Assembly (NCBI RefSeq): GCF_036663835.1
Contig: NZ_JAXOJT010000001.1
Coordinates: 930,001-994,000 of the forward strand
Direction: 5' to 3'
Length of the DNA stretch: 64,000 nt
Source of the DNA: Sphingomonas sp. LT1P40
GTDB taxonomy: Bacteria; Pseudomonadota; Alphaproteobacteria; Sphingomonadales; Sphingomonadaceae
Shown in pieces: positions 42,227 through 51,563 of the stretch (position 1 is the stretch's first letter; the number at the start of each line of letters is the position of its first letter). The position numbers and the translations under genes are program-made. The notes under the pieces were generated by a model that was given only the letters and a program-made list of their open reading frames with translations, did no database searches and was not told the DNA's origin.

Positions 42227-43068
42227 CCGATTTCCAGCTCGACGGCTTCGACCTTGCCGCCTTTGTCGTCGCCACGCTGGCCGAAGATGTCGGCGCGGGG
42301 GACATTACCTCGAACGCGGTGATTCCCGCCGATGCCGTCTTTACCGGCGTGATGGACAGCCGTGACGCGATCGTGGTGGCAGGGCTGCCGATCGCCGCCG
42401 CATTCTTCCGCGCGCTCGATCCCGACGTCGAAATCGAGTTGCTGACGGGGGAGGGGGGCCGAGTTCCGGCGGGCAGCGACCTGATGCGCCTGCGTGGGAA
42501 GGCACGCGCGCTGCTTACGGCGGAACGCGCCGCGCTGAACACCGTGCAGCATCTGTCGGGCATCGCCACGCTGACGCGCAGCTATGTCGACAAGATCGCG
42601 GGGACGGGGGCGACATTGCTGGACACGCGCAAGACGATTCCGGGGCTCAGGCACCTGGAGAAATACGCGACGCGGATGGGCGGCGCGCAGAATCATCGCA
42701 TGGGCCTGTGGGATGCGGCGATGATCAAGGACAATCATGTCGCGGTCGCCGGATCGGTCGAGGCGGCGGTCGCGCGCGCGGTGGCGGCCGGTATCGAACG
42801 GATCATCGTCGAGGTCGACCGGGTCGAGCAGATCGAACCTGCGCTGGCGGCGGGCGCGACGCATCTGTTGCTCGACAACATGACCCCGCCGACGTTGCGC
42901 GGCGCAGTGACGCTGATCGGCGGACGCGTGCCGAGCGAGGCATCCGGCGGCGTGCGGCTGGACACGATTCGCGCGATCGCCGAAACCGGTGTGACCTTTG
43001 TCAGCGTCGGCCGCCTGACCCAATCTGCACCCGCCGCCGATATCGGGCTGGACTTCACCCCGGCTTGA
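42223..43068 (+). CDS. nadC: Nicotinate-nucleotide pyrophosphorylase (quinolinate phosphoribosyltransferase)
   Basis: 281 residues. EDVGAGDITSNAVIPADAVF, AERAALNTVQHLSGIATLTR, LDTRKTIPGLRHLEKYATRM, GAQNHRMGLWDAAMIKDNHV and EVDRVEQIEPALAAGATHLL are diagnostic of NadC. It converts quinolinate and PRPP to nicotinate mononucleotide, the step after NadA. Upstream lie a candidate leader ORF and a dyad. A small membrane protein gene follows 32 bp later. Confidence 0.96.
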   Translation: MTDFQLDGFDLAAFVVATLAEDVGAGDITSNAVIPADAVFTGVMDSRDAIVVAGLPIAAAFFRALDPDVEIELLTGEGGRVPAGSDLMRLRGKARALLTAERAALNTVQHLSGIATLTRSYVDKIAGTGATLLDTRKTIPGLRHLEKYATRMGGAQNHRMGLWDAAMIKDNHVAVAGSVEAAVARAVAAGIERIIVEVDRVEQIEPALAAGATHLLLDNMTPPTLRGAVTLIGGRVPSEASGGVRLDTIRAIAETGVTFVSVGRLTQSAPAADIGLDFTPA

Positions 43069-43100
43069 GTCCTAGCTGGCTGCAACAGGAGGGGAATTAC

Positions 43101-43568
43101 ATGCGTCCGGTGTCGATCGTTCGGTTCGAGCAGGCCTATCTGGCCTCGATTATTATATGGGTGGCCAATCTCGCGCTGGGCGGCTGGGCGTTGATGATCG
43201 GCCAGTCACAGCGTCAGTTTGAAAAGCACCCGGCCTTTGCCGGCAATCCCCAGATGTTCGATGTCATTGCACCGTCCCTCATGGCACTGCTCGGCGTGCT
43301 GGTGTTATTCTGGCTGTTGCTGTGGTTCTTCACGGCACGCCGGGCGAGCGATGTTGCGAAGTGGGTGATCGTCGTGATGACCGGGATCGCGGTCTTGCGA
43401 CTGCCGCTATTGCTGTTGAGCTATCCGATGACCGGCCTGCTTGGCACCGCGTTGAACGTGGCGGCCACATTGGTGGGCGCCTATGCCGCGTGGCAGTTGT
43501 TTCGCCCGGATGCGCGCGCGTGGTTCAAGGGCATCGAAAGCGACGCGACGGTGGTCTCGTCTGAATGA
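43101..43568 (+). CDS. Four-helix membrane protein of unknown function
   Basis: About 155 residues from ATG 43101, with a strong AGGAGGGG site. It has four hydrophobic helices: AYLASIIIWVANLALGGWAL, SLMALLGVLVLFWLLLWFF, VAKWVIVVMTGIAVLRLPLL and GTALNVAATLVGAYAAWQLF. I do not recognise the family. Its stop overlaps the RNase T2 start by ATGA, which suggests co-translation with that secreted enzyme. Confidence 0.65.
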   Translation: MRPVSIVRFEQAYLASIIIWVANLALGGWALMIGQSQRQFEKHPAFAGNPQMFDVIAPSLMALLGVLVLFWLLLWFFTARRASDVAKWVIVVMTGIAVLRLPLLLLSYPMTGLLGTALNVAATLVGAYAAWQLFRPDARAWFKGIESDATVVSSE

Positions 43569-44278
43569 AGCAGATGCGGCGCGTTGTGGCGTCGTTCGCT
43601 GGCGCGGTCGCGCTGATTCCTGCGGTCGCGTCGGCACAGTCCGATCGTTGCGCGGTTCCCGAACGCCTGCCCGAAAGCGGTGAGCGTGTCGGCTCGCCCG
43701 GCCCGCGTCGCATTGTCCCGGTCGGCGGCTACACGCTCGCGCTGACGTGGAATCCCGGTTTTTGCCGTCAAACCGCCAATCGCTCACGCTTTCAGTGCGA
43801 TCGGCGCAATCGCTTCGGCTTCGTCCTGCACGGCCTGTGGCCCGACGGGCGCGGCGCAAGCTGGCCGCAATATTGCGCAGCCCCCGCGCGTATTCCGGAG
43901 GCGGCGGTGCGGCGCAATTTATGCGCCATGCCGTCACCCGCGCTCCAGCGTTATCAATATGCCAAGCACGGCACCTGTTCGGGCCTTGGTCCTGCCGCCT
44001 ATCTCGATCGTGCGGCGGCGCTCTATGCCGGGGTGCGCTATCCCGACATGGATATGCTGTCGCGCCGTCCGGGCTTGACCGCCGGTCAGTTCGCCAGCGC
44101 CTTTGCCCGCGCCAATCCGGGAATGACGCCAGCGATGCTGCGCGTCGGCGCAGGGCGCGATCGCTGGCTCGATGAAGTCATGCTGTGCCTCGACACGCGG
44201 TTTCGCCCGCGTGCCTGTTCCACACATCAGCGCGGCTTGCCTGGGCACATCCCGTTGAAAATCTGGCGCGGAAGCTAA
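43565..44278 (+). CDS. Secreted ribonuclease T2-family enzyme
   Basis: 237 residues with signal peptide RVVASFAGAVALIPAVASA. CAS-1 is FVLHGLWPDG (catalytic His89), and CAS-2 is YQYAKHGTCSG (Lys134, His135), where a Tyr replaces the usual Trp-Glu-x-Glu start. Cysteines in FQCDRRN and others would form disulphides in the periplasm or outside. RNase T2 cuts single-stranded RNA by transesterification. It is coupled to the preceding membrane gene. The weak CAS-2 glutamate is a point to test. Confidence 0.88.
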   Translation: MKQMRRVVASFAGAVALIPAVASAQSDRCAVPERLPESGERVGSPGPRRIVPVGGYTLALTWNPGFCRQTANRSRFQCDRRNRFGFVLHGLWPDGRGASWPQYCAAPARIPEAAVRRNLCAMPSPALQRYQYAKHGTCSGLGPAAYLDRAAALYAGVRYPDMDMLSRRPGLTAGQFASAFARANPGMTPAMLRVGAGRDRWLDEVMLCLDTRFRPRACSTHQRGLPGHIPLKIWRGS

Positions 44279-44703
44279 CCGTCTATCGTCGCGGTCGACG
44301 GGTGGTGTCGGTCGAGATGCTTCTTGATGATCTTCAGATTGCGCGAATTCGAGCGGTAGAAGAAATCGGCGACATCGCCGACGCCGGGGATCAGCCCGAG
44401 CAGCCAGTCGAACCCGACATGGCCCGCCATCTTGGCCATCGCACCCTTTGACATACCCAGATTGCGCGCTTCCCAGATCATGTAGAACCCCATGATCGCC
44501 GCGACCACGTCACCGCCGACCGGGACCAGCCCGATCAGGGCGTCGAGACCGACGGTCTGGCGCGTGCCGGGAATGGTGAAGGAGCGTTCGAGCAGTTTCT
44601 CCATCCCCTCCACCCGGCGGCGCACCGATGCGGGGTCGCGCCCGGTCGGGAATTGTCCGGCGATGCCGCTGGCGGTGTCCCGCATCCGTGTCGCCTTGAC
44701 CAT
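44275..44703 (-). CDS. DUF4112 domain protein
   Basis: 142 residues. SFTIPGTRQTVGLDALIGLV, then PVGGDVVAAIMGFYMIWEAR and GHVGFDWLLGLIPGVGDVAD are the DUF4112 pattern: two membrane-associated helical hairpins with IGLxPxxGD and PGVGDxxD motifs. The function is unknown. The C-terminus is basic (NLKIIKKHLDRHH). It converges with RNase T2; the two stop codons overlap. Confidence 0.85.
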   Translation of the reverse strand: MVKATRMRDTASGIAGQFPTGRDPASVRRRVEGMEKLLERSFTIPGTRQTVGLDALIGLVPVGGDVVAAIMGFYMIWEARNLGMSKGAMAKMAGHVGFDWLLGLIPGVGDVADFFYRSNSRNLKIIKKHLDRHHPSTATIDG

Positions 44704-44715
44704 CCTGCTACCCTC

Positions 44716-46176
44716 TCACTGTTCCGGCCGGCGCAAATGCGTCAGCGGGTGCCAGGCGCGAACATTGGGCTGCCACGCCCGCAAACGCAGCGCGACCAGC
44801 GACCAGCGCAGCGGCTGTGCAATCGGAATATAGGCGGCGTCGTTGGTCAGCGCCATATCGGCATCAGCGATGCGCTGGGCGCGCTGTACCAGCGTCGGGG
44901 CATCGCGTGCCGCCTCGATCGTCGCCATTACGTCATCAGGGCACTGGCGGCATGCCGTCACCAGATACCAGCGCCCGCTGTCATAGGGCGCAACCGCGTC
45001 GATCAGGCGAAGGTCGGCATCCTCGTCCTCCGCCACCCATGACGGTTGCAGCCCGATTTCGATCAGGTCGCGGGCGATGCGGCTCCACAACAGGGTCGCA
45101 CCGGGACTGCGCGGCATCGCCAGGCGGATCGTCAGCGGCACATCGGCATTGTTCGCGTGCCACGCCGCGACGCGATTACGCGCGGTAATCAGGCGACCCT
45201 CCGGCGGCAGTACCTGCCATTCCGGCACCGCCGGATCGCCTGCGGAATCGAGCCGTGCGGGCAACAGGGTCTCGACCGGTAGCCAGTCTGGGCGGAACAA
45301 GGCAGTCAGCGCCGCCCGGTCGATCGCCATCGCAATCGCTGCGCGATTTTCCGCGGTGGCCAGAAACCCCTCGCGCGATACCACCGCCAGCCCGAACAGT
45401 CCGGCAGCGGGATCGCTGCGGATATTGGTCGGCGCGACGTCCGCGCGGGTGACCAGCGGCCAGTCACGATAGCTGCCGCCGAGCACCAGATCGGATTCAC
45501 GGCGGGCAAAGCGCGTGATCGCGCTGGCCGCACGTTCGCCGCGCAACCGGACATTGTCGGCGGGGTCGGGCTCCTCGTCATCCTCGACCACGCGTGCCGG
45601 GTCGAGCGTCGGTCGCAACAGCCAGCCGATGCGCTCGCCCGCATCCTCGAACGGGCCGGTTCCAGCCAACCGGGGGCGGCGCAGCACCGCAAACTCGGGT
45701 TGCGCGAACAGCTTCAGCATGTCCGGGCGCGGGCGTTTCAGGCGGATTTCAATGATCTGCGGCGTCATCTCGACGATCTCGTCGATCACCGCGACAAAAG
45801 GGGCGAGCGAGCTGCGGCTGCGCGGTTCGATCACGCGCTTCAAGCTGGCGACGACCTGAGCGGCGGTGACGGGCGAGCCGTCCGACCATTCGGCGGCGCG
45901 CAGGCGGAAAATATAGCTTTGCCCGCCGTCGATGACGATCCAGCGCTCGGCCAGGCCCGGCTCGATCCCGCCGCCGGCGTCGAAGCGGACCAGTCCCTGT
46001 GCGGTCGTACCCAGCATGACACGCGCGGGGAAACCGAGTTCAGCCTGTGCAGGATCGCTGAGTTCGACGGGGTCGCCGATCGCGCTGACGACGACCGCGA
46101 CATCGTCTGGCCGGCGCTCACACCCGCCCGCGATCAGCGCAAGCGCGGCGGCGAGGGGCAGGGCGGGCCGGAACAT
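44716..46176 (-). CDS. Family-5 solute-binding lipoprotein (peptide-type ABC transporter)
   Basis: 486 residues. The lipoprotein signal is LPLAAALALIAGGCERR (lipobox AGGC). FRLRAAEWSDGSPVTAAQVV and ASLKRVIEPRSRS match the SBP_bac_5 N-terminal signature. EWQVLPPEGR lies further on, in a region compatible with the second lobe. Such proteins bring oligopeptides or other solutes to an ABC permease, but no permease or ATPase gene is adjacent, so it may be an orphan binding or signalling protein. Confidence 0.78.
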   Translation of the reverse strand: MFRPALPLAAALALIAGGCERRPDDVAVVVSAIGDPVELSDPAQAELGFPARVMLGTTAQGLVRFDAGGGIEPGLAERWIVIDGGQSYIFRLRAAEWSDGSPVTAAQVVASLKRVIEPRSRSSLAPFVAVIDEIVEMTPQIIEIRLKRPRPDMLKLFAQPEFAVLRRPRLAGTGPFEDAGERIGWLLRPTLDPARVVEDDEEPDPADNVRLRGERAASAITRFARRESDLVLGGSYRDWPLVTRADVAPTNIRSDPAAGLFGLAVVSREGFLATAENRAAIAMAIDRAALTALFRPDWLPVETLLPARLDSAGDPAVPEWQVLPPEGRLITARNRVAAWHANNADVPLTIRLAMPRSPGATLLWSRIARDLIEIGLQPSWVAEDEDADLRLIDAVAPYDSGRWYLVTACRQCPDDVMATIEAARDAPTLVQRAQRIADADMALTNDAAYIPIAQPLRWSLVALRLRAWQPNVRAWHPLTHLRRPEQ

Positions 46177-46192
46177 GCCCCCGTTTATGGAG

Positions 46193-46221
46193 CCGGGGCG
46201 GGGAAGCCAACCCCGCCCCGG
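46193..46221 (-). terminator. Hairpin downstream of ilvC
   Basis: An 11-bp perfect GC stem (CCGGGGCGGGG / CCCCGCCCCGG) with a 7-nt loop fills the gap between ilvC and the binding-protein gene. No U-run; probably a structural 3' end or weak terminator. Confidence 0.5.
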
Positions 46222-46228
46222 TGTTACC

Positions 46229-47251
<1,023 letters not shown>

Positions 47252-47365
47252 TTAGGTTTCCCCTTCGTCGTTCCCGCGCGAACGGCGTCATTCCGCCGCG
47301 CCATAGTCGATCCGCCCCGCTATGGGGCGACAGTTAATCTGTAGGCCATTCAATCTCCGGGCAGA

Positions 47366-47881
47366 TCAGGCCGCCTCCCGGCCCCGTCCGATGGCGACGA
47401 TGCCGGTGCGGGCGACCTCGATCAGCCCGACTTCGCCCATCAGTTCGACAAACTTGTCGATCTTCTCGGTCCCGCCGGTTACCTCGAATACGAAGCTCGA
47501 CGTTGTCGCATCGACCACGCGGGCGCGGTAGACGTCGGCCAGCCGCAGCGCCTCGATCCGGTGATCGCCGGTCCCGGCGACTTTCACCAGCGCCAGCTCG
47601 CGCTCGACATGTTCGCCCTCGGCGGTCAGGTCGCGCACCTTGTGGACCGGCACCAGCCGGTCGAGCTGCGCCACGATCTGCTCCAGCGTCGCCGGGCTGG
47701 CCGACGTCACGATGGTAATCCGGCTGACCCCCTTGTCATGGGTGATCTCGCTGACCGTCAGGCTCTCGATATTGTATCCACGCGCGGTGAACAGACCGGC
47801 GATCCGGGCGAGGATGCCCGGCTCGTTATCGACGATCACGGCAAGCGTATGCCGCTCGGCTTTTTCTTCCTTGATATGCAT
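47366..47881 (-). CDS. ilvN: Acetolactate synthase small (regulatory) subunit
   Basis: 171 residues. The N-terminal ACT domain is HTLAVIVDNEPGILARIAGL and FTARGYNIESLTVSEITHDK, which binds valine for feedback inhibition. The C-terminal ALS_ss_C region is LIEVARTGIVAIGRG. It activates the large subunit encoded just upstream, separated by 3 bp. Confidence 0.95.
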   Translation of the reverse strand: MHIKEEKAERHTLAVIVDNEPGILARIAGLFTARGYNIESLTVSEITHDKGVSRITIVTSASPATLEQIVAQLDRLVPVHKVRDLTAEGEHVERELALVKVAGTGDHRIEALRLADVYRARVVDATTSSFVFEVTGGTEKIDKFVELMGEVGLIEVARTGIVAIGRGREAA

Positions 47882-47884
47882 GGG

Positions 47885-49630
47885 TCAGACCAGCGCCTTG
47901 GCTTCGTCGTCCATTTCGCCGGAGACTTCGGCGGCCTGGAGCATCATTTCGGTATGGGCGGCACCCGACGGGATCATCGGGAAGCAGTTGGCGAGCTTCG
48001 CCACGCGGCAATCGACGATCACCGGCCCGTCATGGGCGAGCATCTCTGCGATGCCATCGTCCAGCGCGGCATTACCCTCGATCCGGATGCCCTTCCAGCC
48101 ATAGGCTTCGCCCAGCTTCACAAAGTCTGGCAGGGCGTCGCTGTAACTCTCTGAATAACGGCTGCTATAGGTCAGTTCCTGCCACTGGCGGACCATGCCC
48201 ATATATTCGTTGTTCAGGATGAAGATCTTGACCGGCAGGCGATATTGCGTCGCCGTCGCCAGCTCCTGAATGTTCATCTGGATCGACGCTTCACCGGCAA
48301 TGTCGATCACCAGCGCGTTGGGATTGCCGAGCTGCGCCCCGATCGCGGCGGGCAGGCCATAACCCATCGTGCCGAGACCCCCGCTCGTCAGCCACTTGTT
48401 CGGCGACTCAAAGTGGAAATGCTGTGCCGCCCACATCTGGTGCTGGCCAACCTCGGTCGTGATGATCGGATTCCGGTCGCGCGTTGCCTCCCACAGTGAG
48501 CGGATCGCGCGCTGCGGCATGATGTCGCCGCCGACCTCGGGAAAATCGAGGCACTTGACCGCGCGCCAGCCCTCGATCCGCCGCCACCAGTCGGACAGAT
48601 CGGGCTTGGGAAACTGCCGCCCTTTCCAGATGCGGACCATATCCTCCAGCGCGTGGCCGACATCGGCGACGATCGGCAGGTCCACGCGCACCGTCTTGTT
48701 CATCGACGATCGGTCGATATCGATATGGATCTTCCGCGCATGCGGCGCGAATGCGTCCAGCCGCCCGGTCACGCGATCGTCGAACCGCGCGCCCAGCGCG
48801 ATGATCAGATCGGCCTGATTCATCGCGAAATTGGCTTCATAGGTGCCATGCATGCCCAGCATGCCCAGCCACTGGTCGGATGAGGCGGGCAGGGCGCCCA
48901 GCCCCATCAGCGTGGACGTGACCGGCGCACCGGTGATCCGCGCCAGTTCACGCAGCAACTGGCTGGCCTGTGGCCCCGAATTGATGATGCCGCCGCCGGT
49001 GTAGAAGATCGGCCGTTCCGCCGCCGCCAGCATTTCGACCGCCGATTCGATCAGCGTCTTGTCGGCTTTTACCTGCGGGCGATAGGTCTTGTGCTGGATC
49101 GGGCCAGGCTTGGTGTAGCGCGCGGTGGCGATCTGGACATCCTTGGGGATGTCGATCACGACCGGACCGGGACGGCCGGACGTGGCGATGTGAAACGCCT
49201 CATGCACCACGCGGCCCAGATCCGCCGGATCCTTCACCAGATAATTATGCTTCGAGCAGTGGCGCGTGATGCCGACCGTATCGGCTTCCTGAAACGCGTC
49301 GCTGCCGATCAGATGCGACGGCACCTGACCCGTGATGACGACCATCGGGATCGAATCCATCAGCGCATCGGTGATGCCGGTAACCGCGTTGGTCGCGCCA
49401 GGGCCGGAGGTGACGAGCACGACGCCAGGCTTACCGGTCGAGCGGGCATAGCCCTCCGCGGCATGCGTCGCCGCCTGTTCGTGGCGGACCAGAATGTGCC
49501 GAATCTTCTTCTGCTTGAAGATCGCGTCGTAAATCGGGAGCACGGCCCCGCCCGGATAGCCGAAGATGACTTCCACACCGAGGTCGTTGAACGCCTCGAT
49601 CAGGATGTCTGCTCCGCTCTTCTCGGTCAC
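47885..49630 (-). CDS. ilvB: Acetolactate synthase large subunit
   Basis: 581 residues from GTG 49630, with AAGGAGACG before it. The N-terminal TPP domain has GYPGGAVLPIYDAIF and the catalytic Glu in VRHEQAATHAAEGYARSTG. The central part holds GPGATNAVTGITDALMDSIP. The C-terminal TPP-binding region is IDIAGEASIQMNIQELATAT, a variant of the GDGxF-type motif with Glu in place of Asp/Gly. It makes acetolactate from two pyruvates. It lies downstream of miaA and upstream of ilvN. Confidence 0.96.
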   Translation of the reverse strand: MTEKSGADILIEAFNDLGVEVIFGYPGGAVLPIYDAIFKQKKIRHILVRHEQAATHAAEGYARSTGKPGVVLVTSGPGATNAVTGITDALMDSIPMVVITGQVPSHLIGSDAFQEADTVGITRHCSKHNYLVKDPADLGRVVHEAFHIATSGRPGPVVIDIPKDVQIATARYTKPGPIQHKTYRPQVKADKTLIESAVEMLAAAERPIFYTGGGIINSGPQASQLLRELARITGAPVTSTLMGLGALPASSDQWLGMLGMHGTYEANFAMNQADLIIALGARFDDRVTGRLDAFAPHARKIHIDIDRSSMNKTVRVDLPIVADVGHALEDMVRIWKGRQFPKPDLSDWWRRIEGWRAVKCLDFPEVGGDIMPQRAIRSLWEATRDRNPIITTEVGQHQMWAAQHFHFESPNKWLTSGGLGTMGYGLPAAIGAQLGNPNALVIDIAGEASIQMNIQELATATQYRLPVKIFILNNEYMGMVRQWQELTYSSRYSESYSDALPDFVKLGEAYGWKGIRIEGNAALDDGIAEMLAHDGPVIVDCRVAKLANCFPMIPSGAAHTEMMLQAAEVSGEMDDEAKALV

Positions 49631-49692
49631 CAGTCGTCTCCTTCTTGTATTTTGCCGCGCTGCAATAGCAGCAGGGGAAGCGCGCTGCTATG

Positions 49693-49707
49693 CGTATGAA
49701 TCATACG
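49693..49707. promoter_or_regulatory. Dyad in the gap before ilvB
   Basis: CGTATGA-A-TCATACG has 7-bp perfect arms with a single central base, about 63 bp upstream of the ilvB start and just downstream of miaA's 3' end. It is a candidate operator; the factor is unknown. Confidence 0.45.
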
Positions 49708-49716
49708 TGTCAAGCA

Positions 49717-50658
49717 TCAATGTTGTAATAATCTGTCGAATAAGATCAATTGATTGGATGTTTCTGTCTCGCTAGTGCGTTCCCACGTCTGCGGCATCTG
49801 TCTTCTGAACCAGGTATATTGCCGCTTGGCATATTGACGTGTGTCCATTTGTCCGGTGGCGATGGCACAGGGCTTGCCCATGTCGCGAAGGAAGACAGGG
49901 TCCAGCACGTGCAGGCCGATCGCGCCCAGCACCGGGCTCTTGATCGGCAGGTTCCGGGCGCGCAACGCGGACGCCTCATCATATGCATCGGAGAACATGC
50001 CTTCGAACCGCGCATCGATCCGCGCATAGAGCCAGTCGCGCGGCGGCAACAGAATGAGCGGGGCGAGGCTGATGTCATCGGCGATTCCACCGACGCGAAA
50101 TCGCTGCCAGTCCTTTAATGTGCGCCCCGTCGACCGCACAACCTCCAAAGCACGCGCCACCCGGGTGGTGTCGGCGGGTGCGAGCCGGGCGGCTGCCTCG
50201 CTATCTTCCCCGGTCAGCGCCGCATGGGCGTCGGCAACTGGCAGCGCGCGCACCGCAGCCCGTATGTCCGCATCGATTTCCGGTACCGGCGCGATGCCAT
50301 CGAGCAGGGTTCGGAAATAGAGCCCGGTGCCGCCGACAAGAATCGGCAAGCGCTCAATGGCATGGGCTTCGGCAATCGCCGCCTTGGCGTCGTTCGCCCA
50401 TCGCGCCGCCGAACAGGCTTCGGCACCGTCGATATAGCCGAACAGCCGATGCGGATGCCGCGCCTCGTCCTCCACCGATGGCCGCGCGGTCAGGACACGC
50501 AGGTCGCTATACACCTGCATCGAATCGGCGTTGATGATCACTGAAGGCGTCCGGTCGGCCAGCGCCATCGCCAAAGCGGACTTGCCGCTGGCGGTCGGCC
50601 CTGCAATGAGCGCCACCTTTGGTTTTGGCCTTGGCTCTGGGGAAGACGGCATGTTCAT
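49717..50658 (-). CDS. miaA: tRNA dimethylallyltransferase
   Basis: About 313 residues. It has the P-loop LIAGPTASGKSALAMALADR, INADSMQVYSDLRVLTARP, LVGGTGLYFRTLLDGI and ARRRQYTWFRRQM-like KRQYAKRQYTWFRRQMPQTW (here RQYAKRQYTWFRR). It adds an isopentenyl group to A37 of UNN-reading tRNAs. The start is uncertain: ATGs at 50658 and 50652 both overlap the serB start on the opposite strand. The catalytic core begins at KVALIAGPTASG, so the first 10-20 residues are poorly defined. Confidence 0.93.
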   Translation of the reverse strand: MNMPSSPEPRPKPKVALIAGPTASGKSALAMALADRTPSVIINADSMQVYSDLRVLTARPSVEDEARHPHRLFGYIDGAEACSAARWANDAKAAIAEAHAIERLPILVGGTGLYFRTLLDGIAPVPEIDADIRAAVRALPVADAHAALTGEDSEAAARLAPADTTRVARALEVVRSTGRTLKDWQRFRVGGIADDISLAPLILLPPRDWLYARIDARFEGMFSDAYDEASALRARNLPIKSPVLGAIGLHVLDPVFLRDMGKPCAIATGQMDTRQYAKRQYTWFRRQMPQTWERTSETETSNQLILFDRLLQH

Positions 50659-51532
50659 CGCAACGCTGATAGCAGCGGATCGGCTTTTGGCGGGCGATAT
50701 TTCCTCCGCACAGGACAAGCTGCGCGATGCGTTCTGCGACCCGAAGGGCGTCGCGCCGATCGAGGCGGGGAAGGCGGTAGATATCGCCCTTGCGGGCGGC
50801 CCCGATCGCGCCCGTGCTGCGCTTGAAGGGGCATATGACGGGGTCGATATCGTCGTTCAGCCAATCCTCGGCCGGATCAAGTCGCTGCTCGTCGCCGACA
50901 TGGATTCCACCATGATTACCGTCGAATGTATCGACGAACTCGCCGACTATGCCGGGATCAAGGCGCAGATCGCCGAAGTGACCGAAGCGGCGATGCGCGG
51001 CGAGCTGGACTTTGCCGAAGCGCTGGATGCGCGCGTCGCGCTGCTCAAGGGGTTGGGCAAGGATGCGATTGACCGCTGCCTGGCGGAGCGGGTGAAGTTG
51101 ATGCCGGGCGCGCGGACGCTGGTGCAGACGATGGGGGCAAACGGCGCACGCACGATCCTCGTCTCGGGCGGCTTCACACGGTTCGCGGAGCCAGTGGGCG
51201 CGCAGATCGGCTTCGACCGCGTCATCGCCAATGAGTTGCTGATCGAGAACGCCGCATTGACCGGTGCGGTAACCAAGCCGATCGTCGATTCAGCGACCAA
51301 GGAAAAGACGCTGCTGGGCGCGATGGCGGAATATGGTCTGCCCGCCAGCGCGACGATGGCGGTGGGCGACGGGGCCAATGATCTGGCGATGATAAAGCAG
51401 GCGGGGCTGGGCGTCGCCTATCACGCCAAGCCGATCGTTGCGGCGGCGGCCGGGGCGCGGATCGACCATAATGACCTGACGGCATTGCTCTACGCGCAGG
51501 GGATCGGACGGGGCGATTGGGTTACAACTTGA
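50651..51532 (+). CDS. serB: Phosphoserine phosphatase
   Basis: 293 residues from ATG 50651. The HAD motif I is VADMDSTMITVECIDELADY (nucleophile Asp83, acid Asp85), motif II is ILVSGGFTRFA, and motif IV is AVGDGANDLAMIKQAGLGVA. The N-terminal ACT-like region is about residues 1-70. It performs the last step of serine synthesis. Its start overlaps the divergent miaA start; GGGGAAGACGGC just upstream may be its ribosome site. Confidence 0.93.
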   Translation: MFIATLIAADRLLAGDISSAQDKLRDAFCDPKGVAPIEAGKAVDIALAGGPDRARAALEGAYDGVDIVVQPILGRIKSLLVADMDSTMITVECIDELADYAGIKAQIAEVTEAAMRGELDFAEALDARVALLKGLGKDAIDRCLAERVKLMPGARTLVQTMGANGARTILVSGGFTRFAEPVGAQIGFDRVIANELLIENAALTGAVTKPIVDSATKEKTLLGAMAEYGLPASATMAVGDGANDLAMIKQAGLGVAYHAKPIVAAAAGARIDHNDLTALLYAQGIGRGDWVTT

Positions 51533-51563
51533 TTCTTCCCCCGGAGGGAGAGGAATATCTAAT

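Noticed and set aside
46193..46221. A T-box or similar leader in front of the binding-protein gene.
   Set aside because: The hairpin is a simple GC stem downstream of ilvC, and the gene to its left begins beyond it on the same strand without a leader.
49631..49716. Leader peptide or attenuator before ilvB.
   Set aside because: The gap is too short, and no run of Leu, Val or Ile codons or alternate hairpins could be found.
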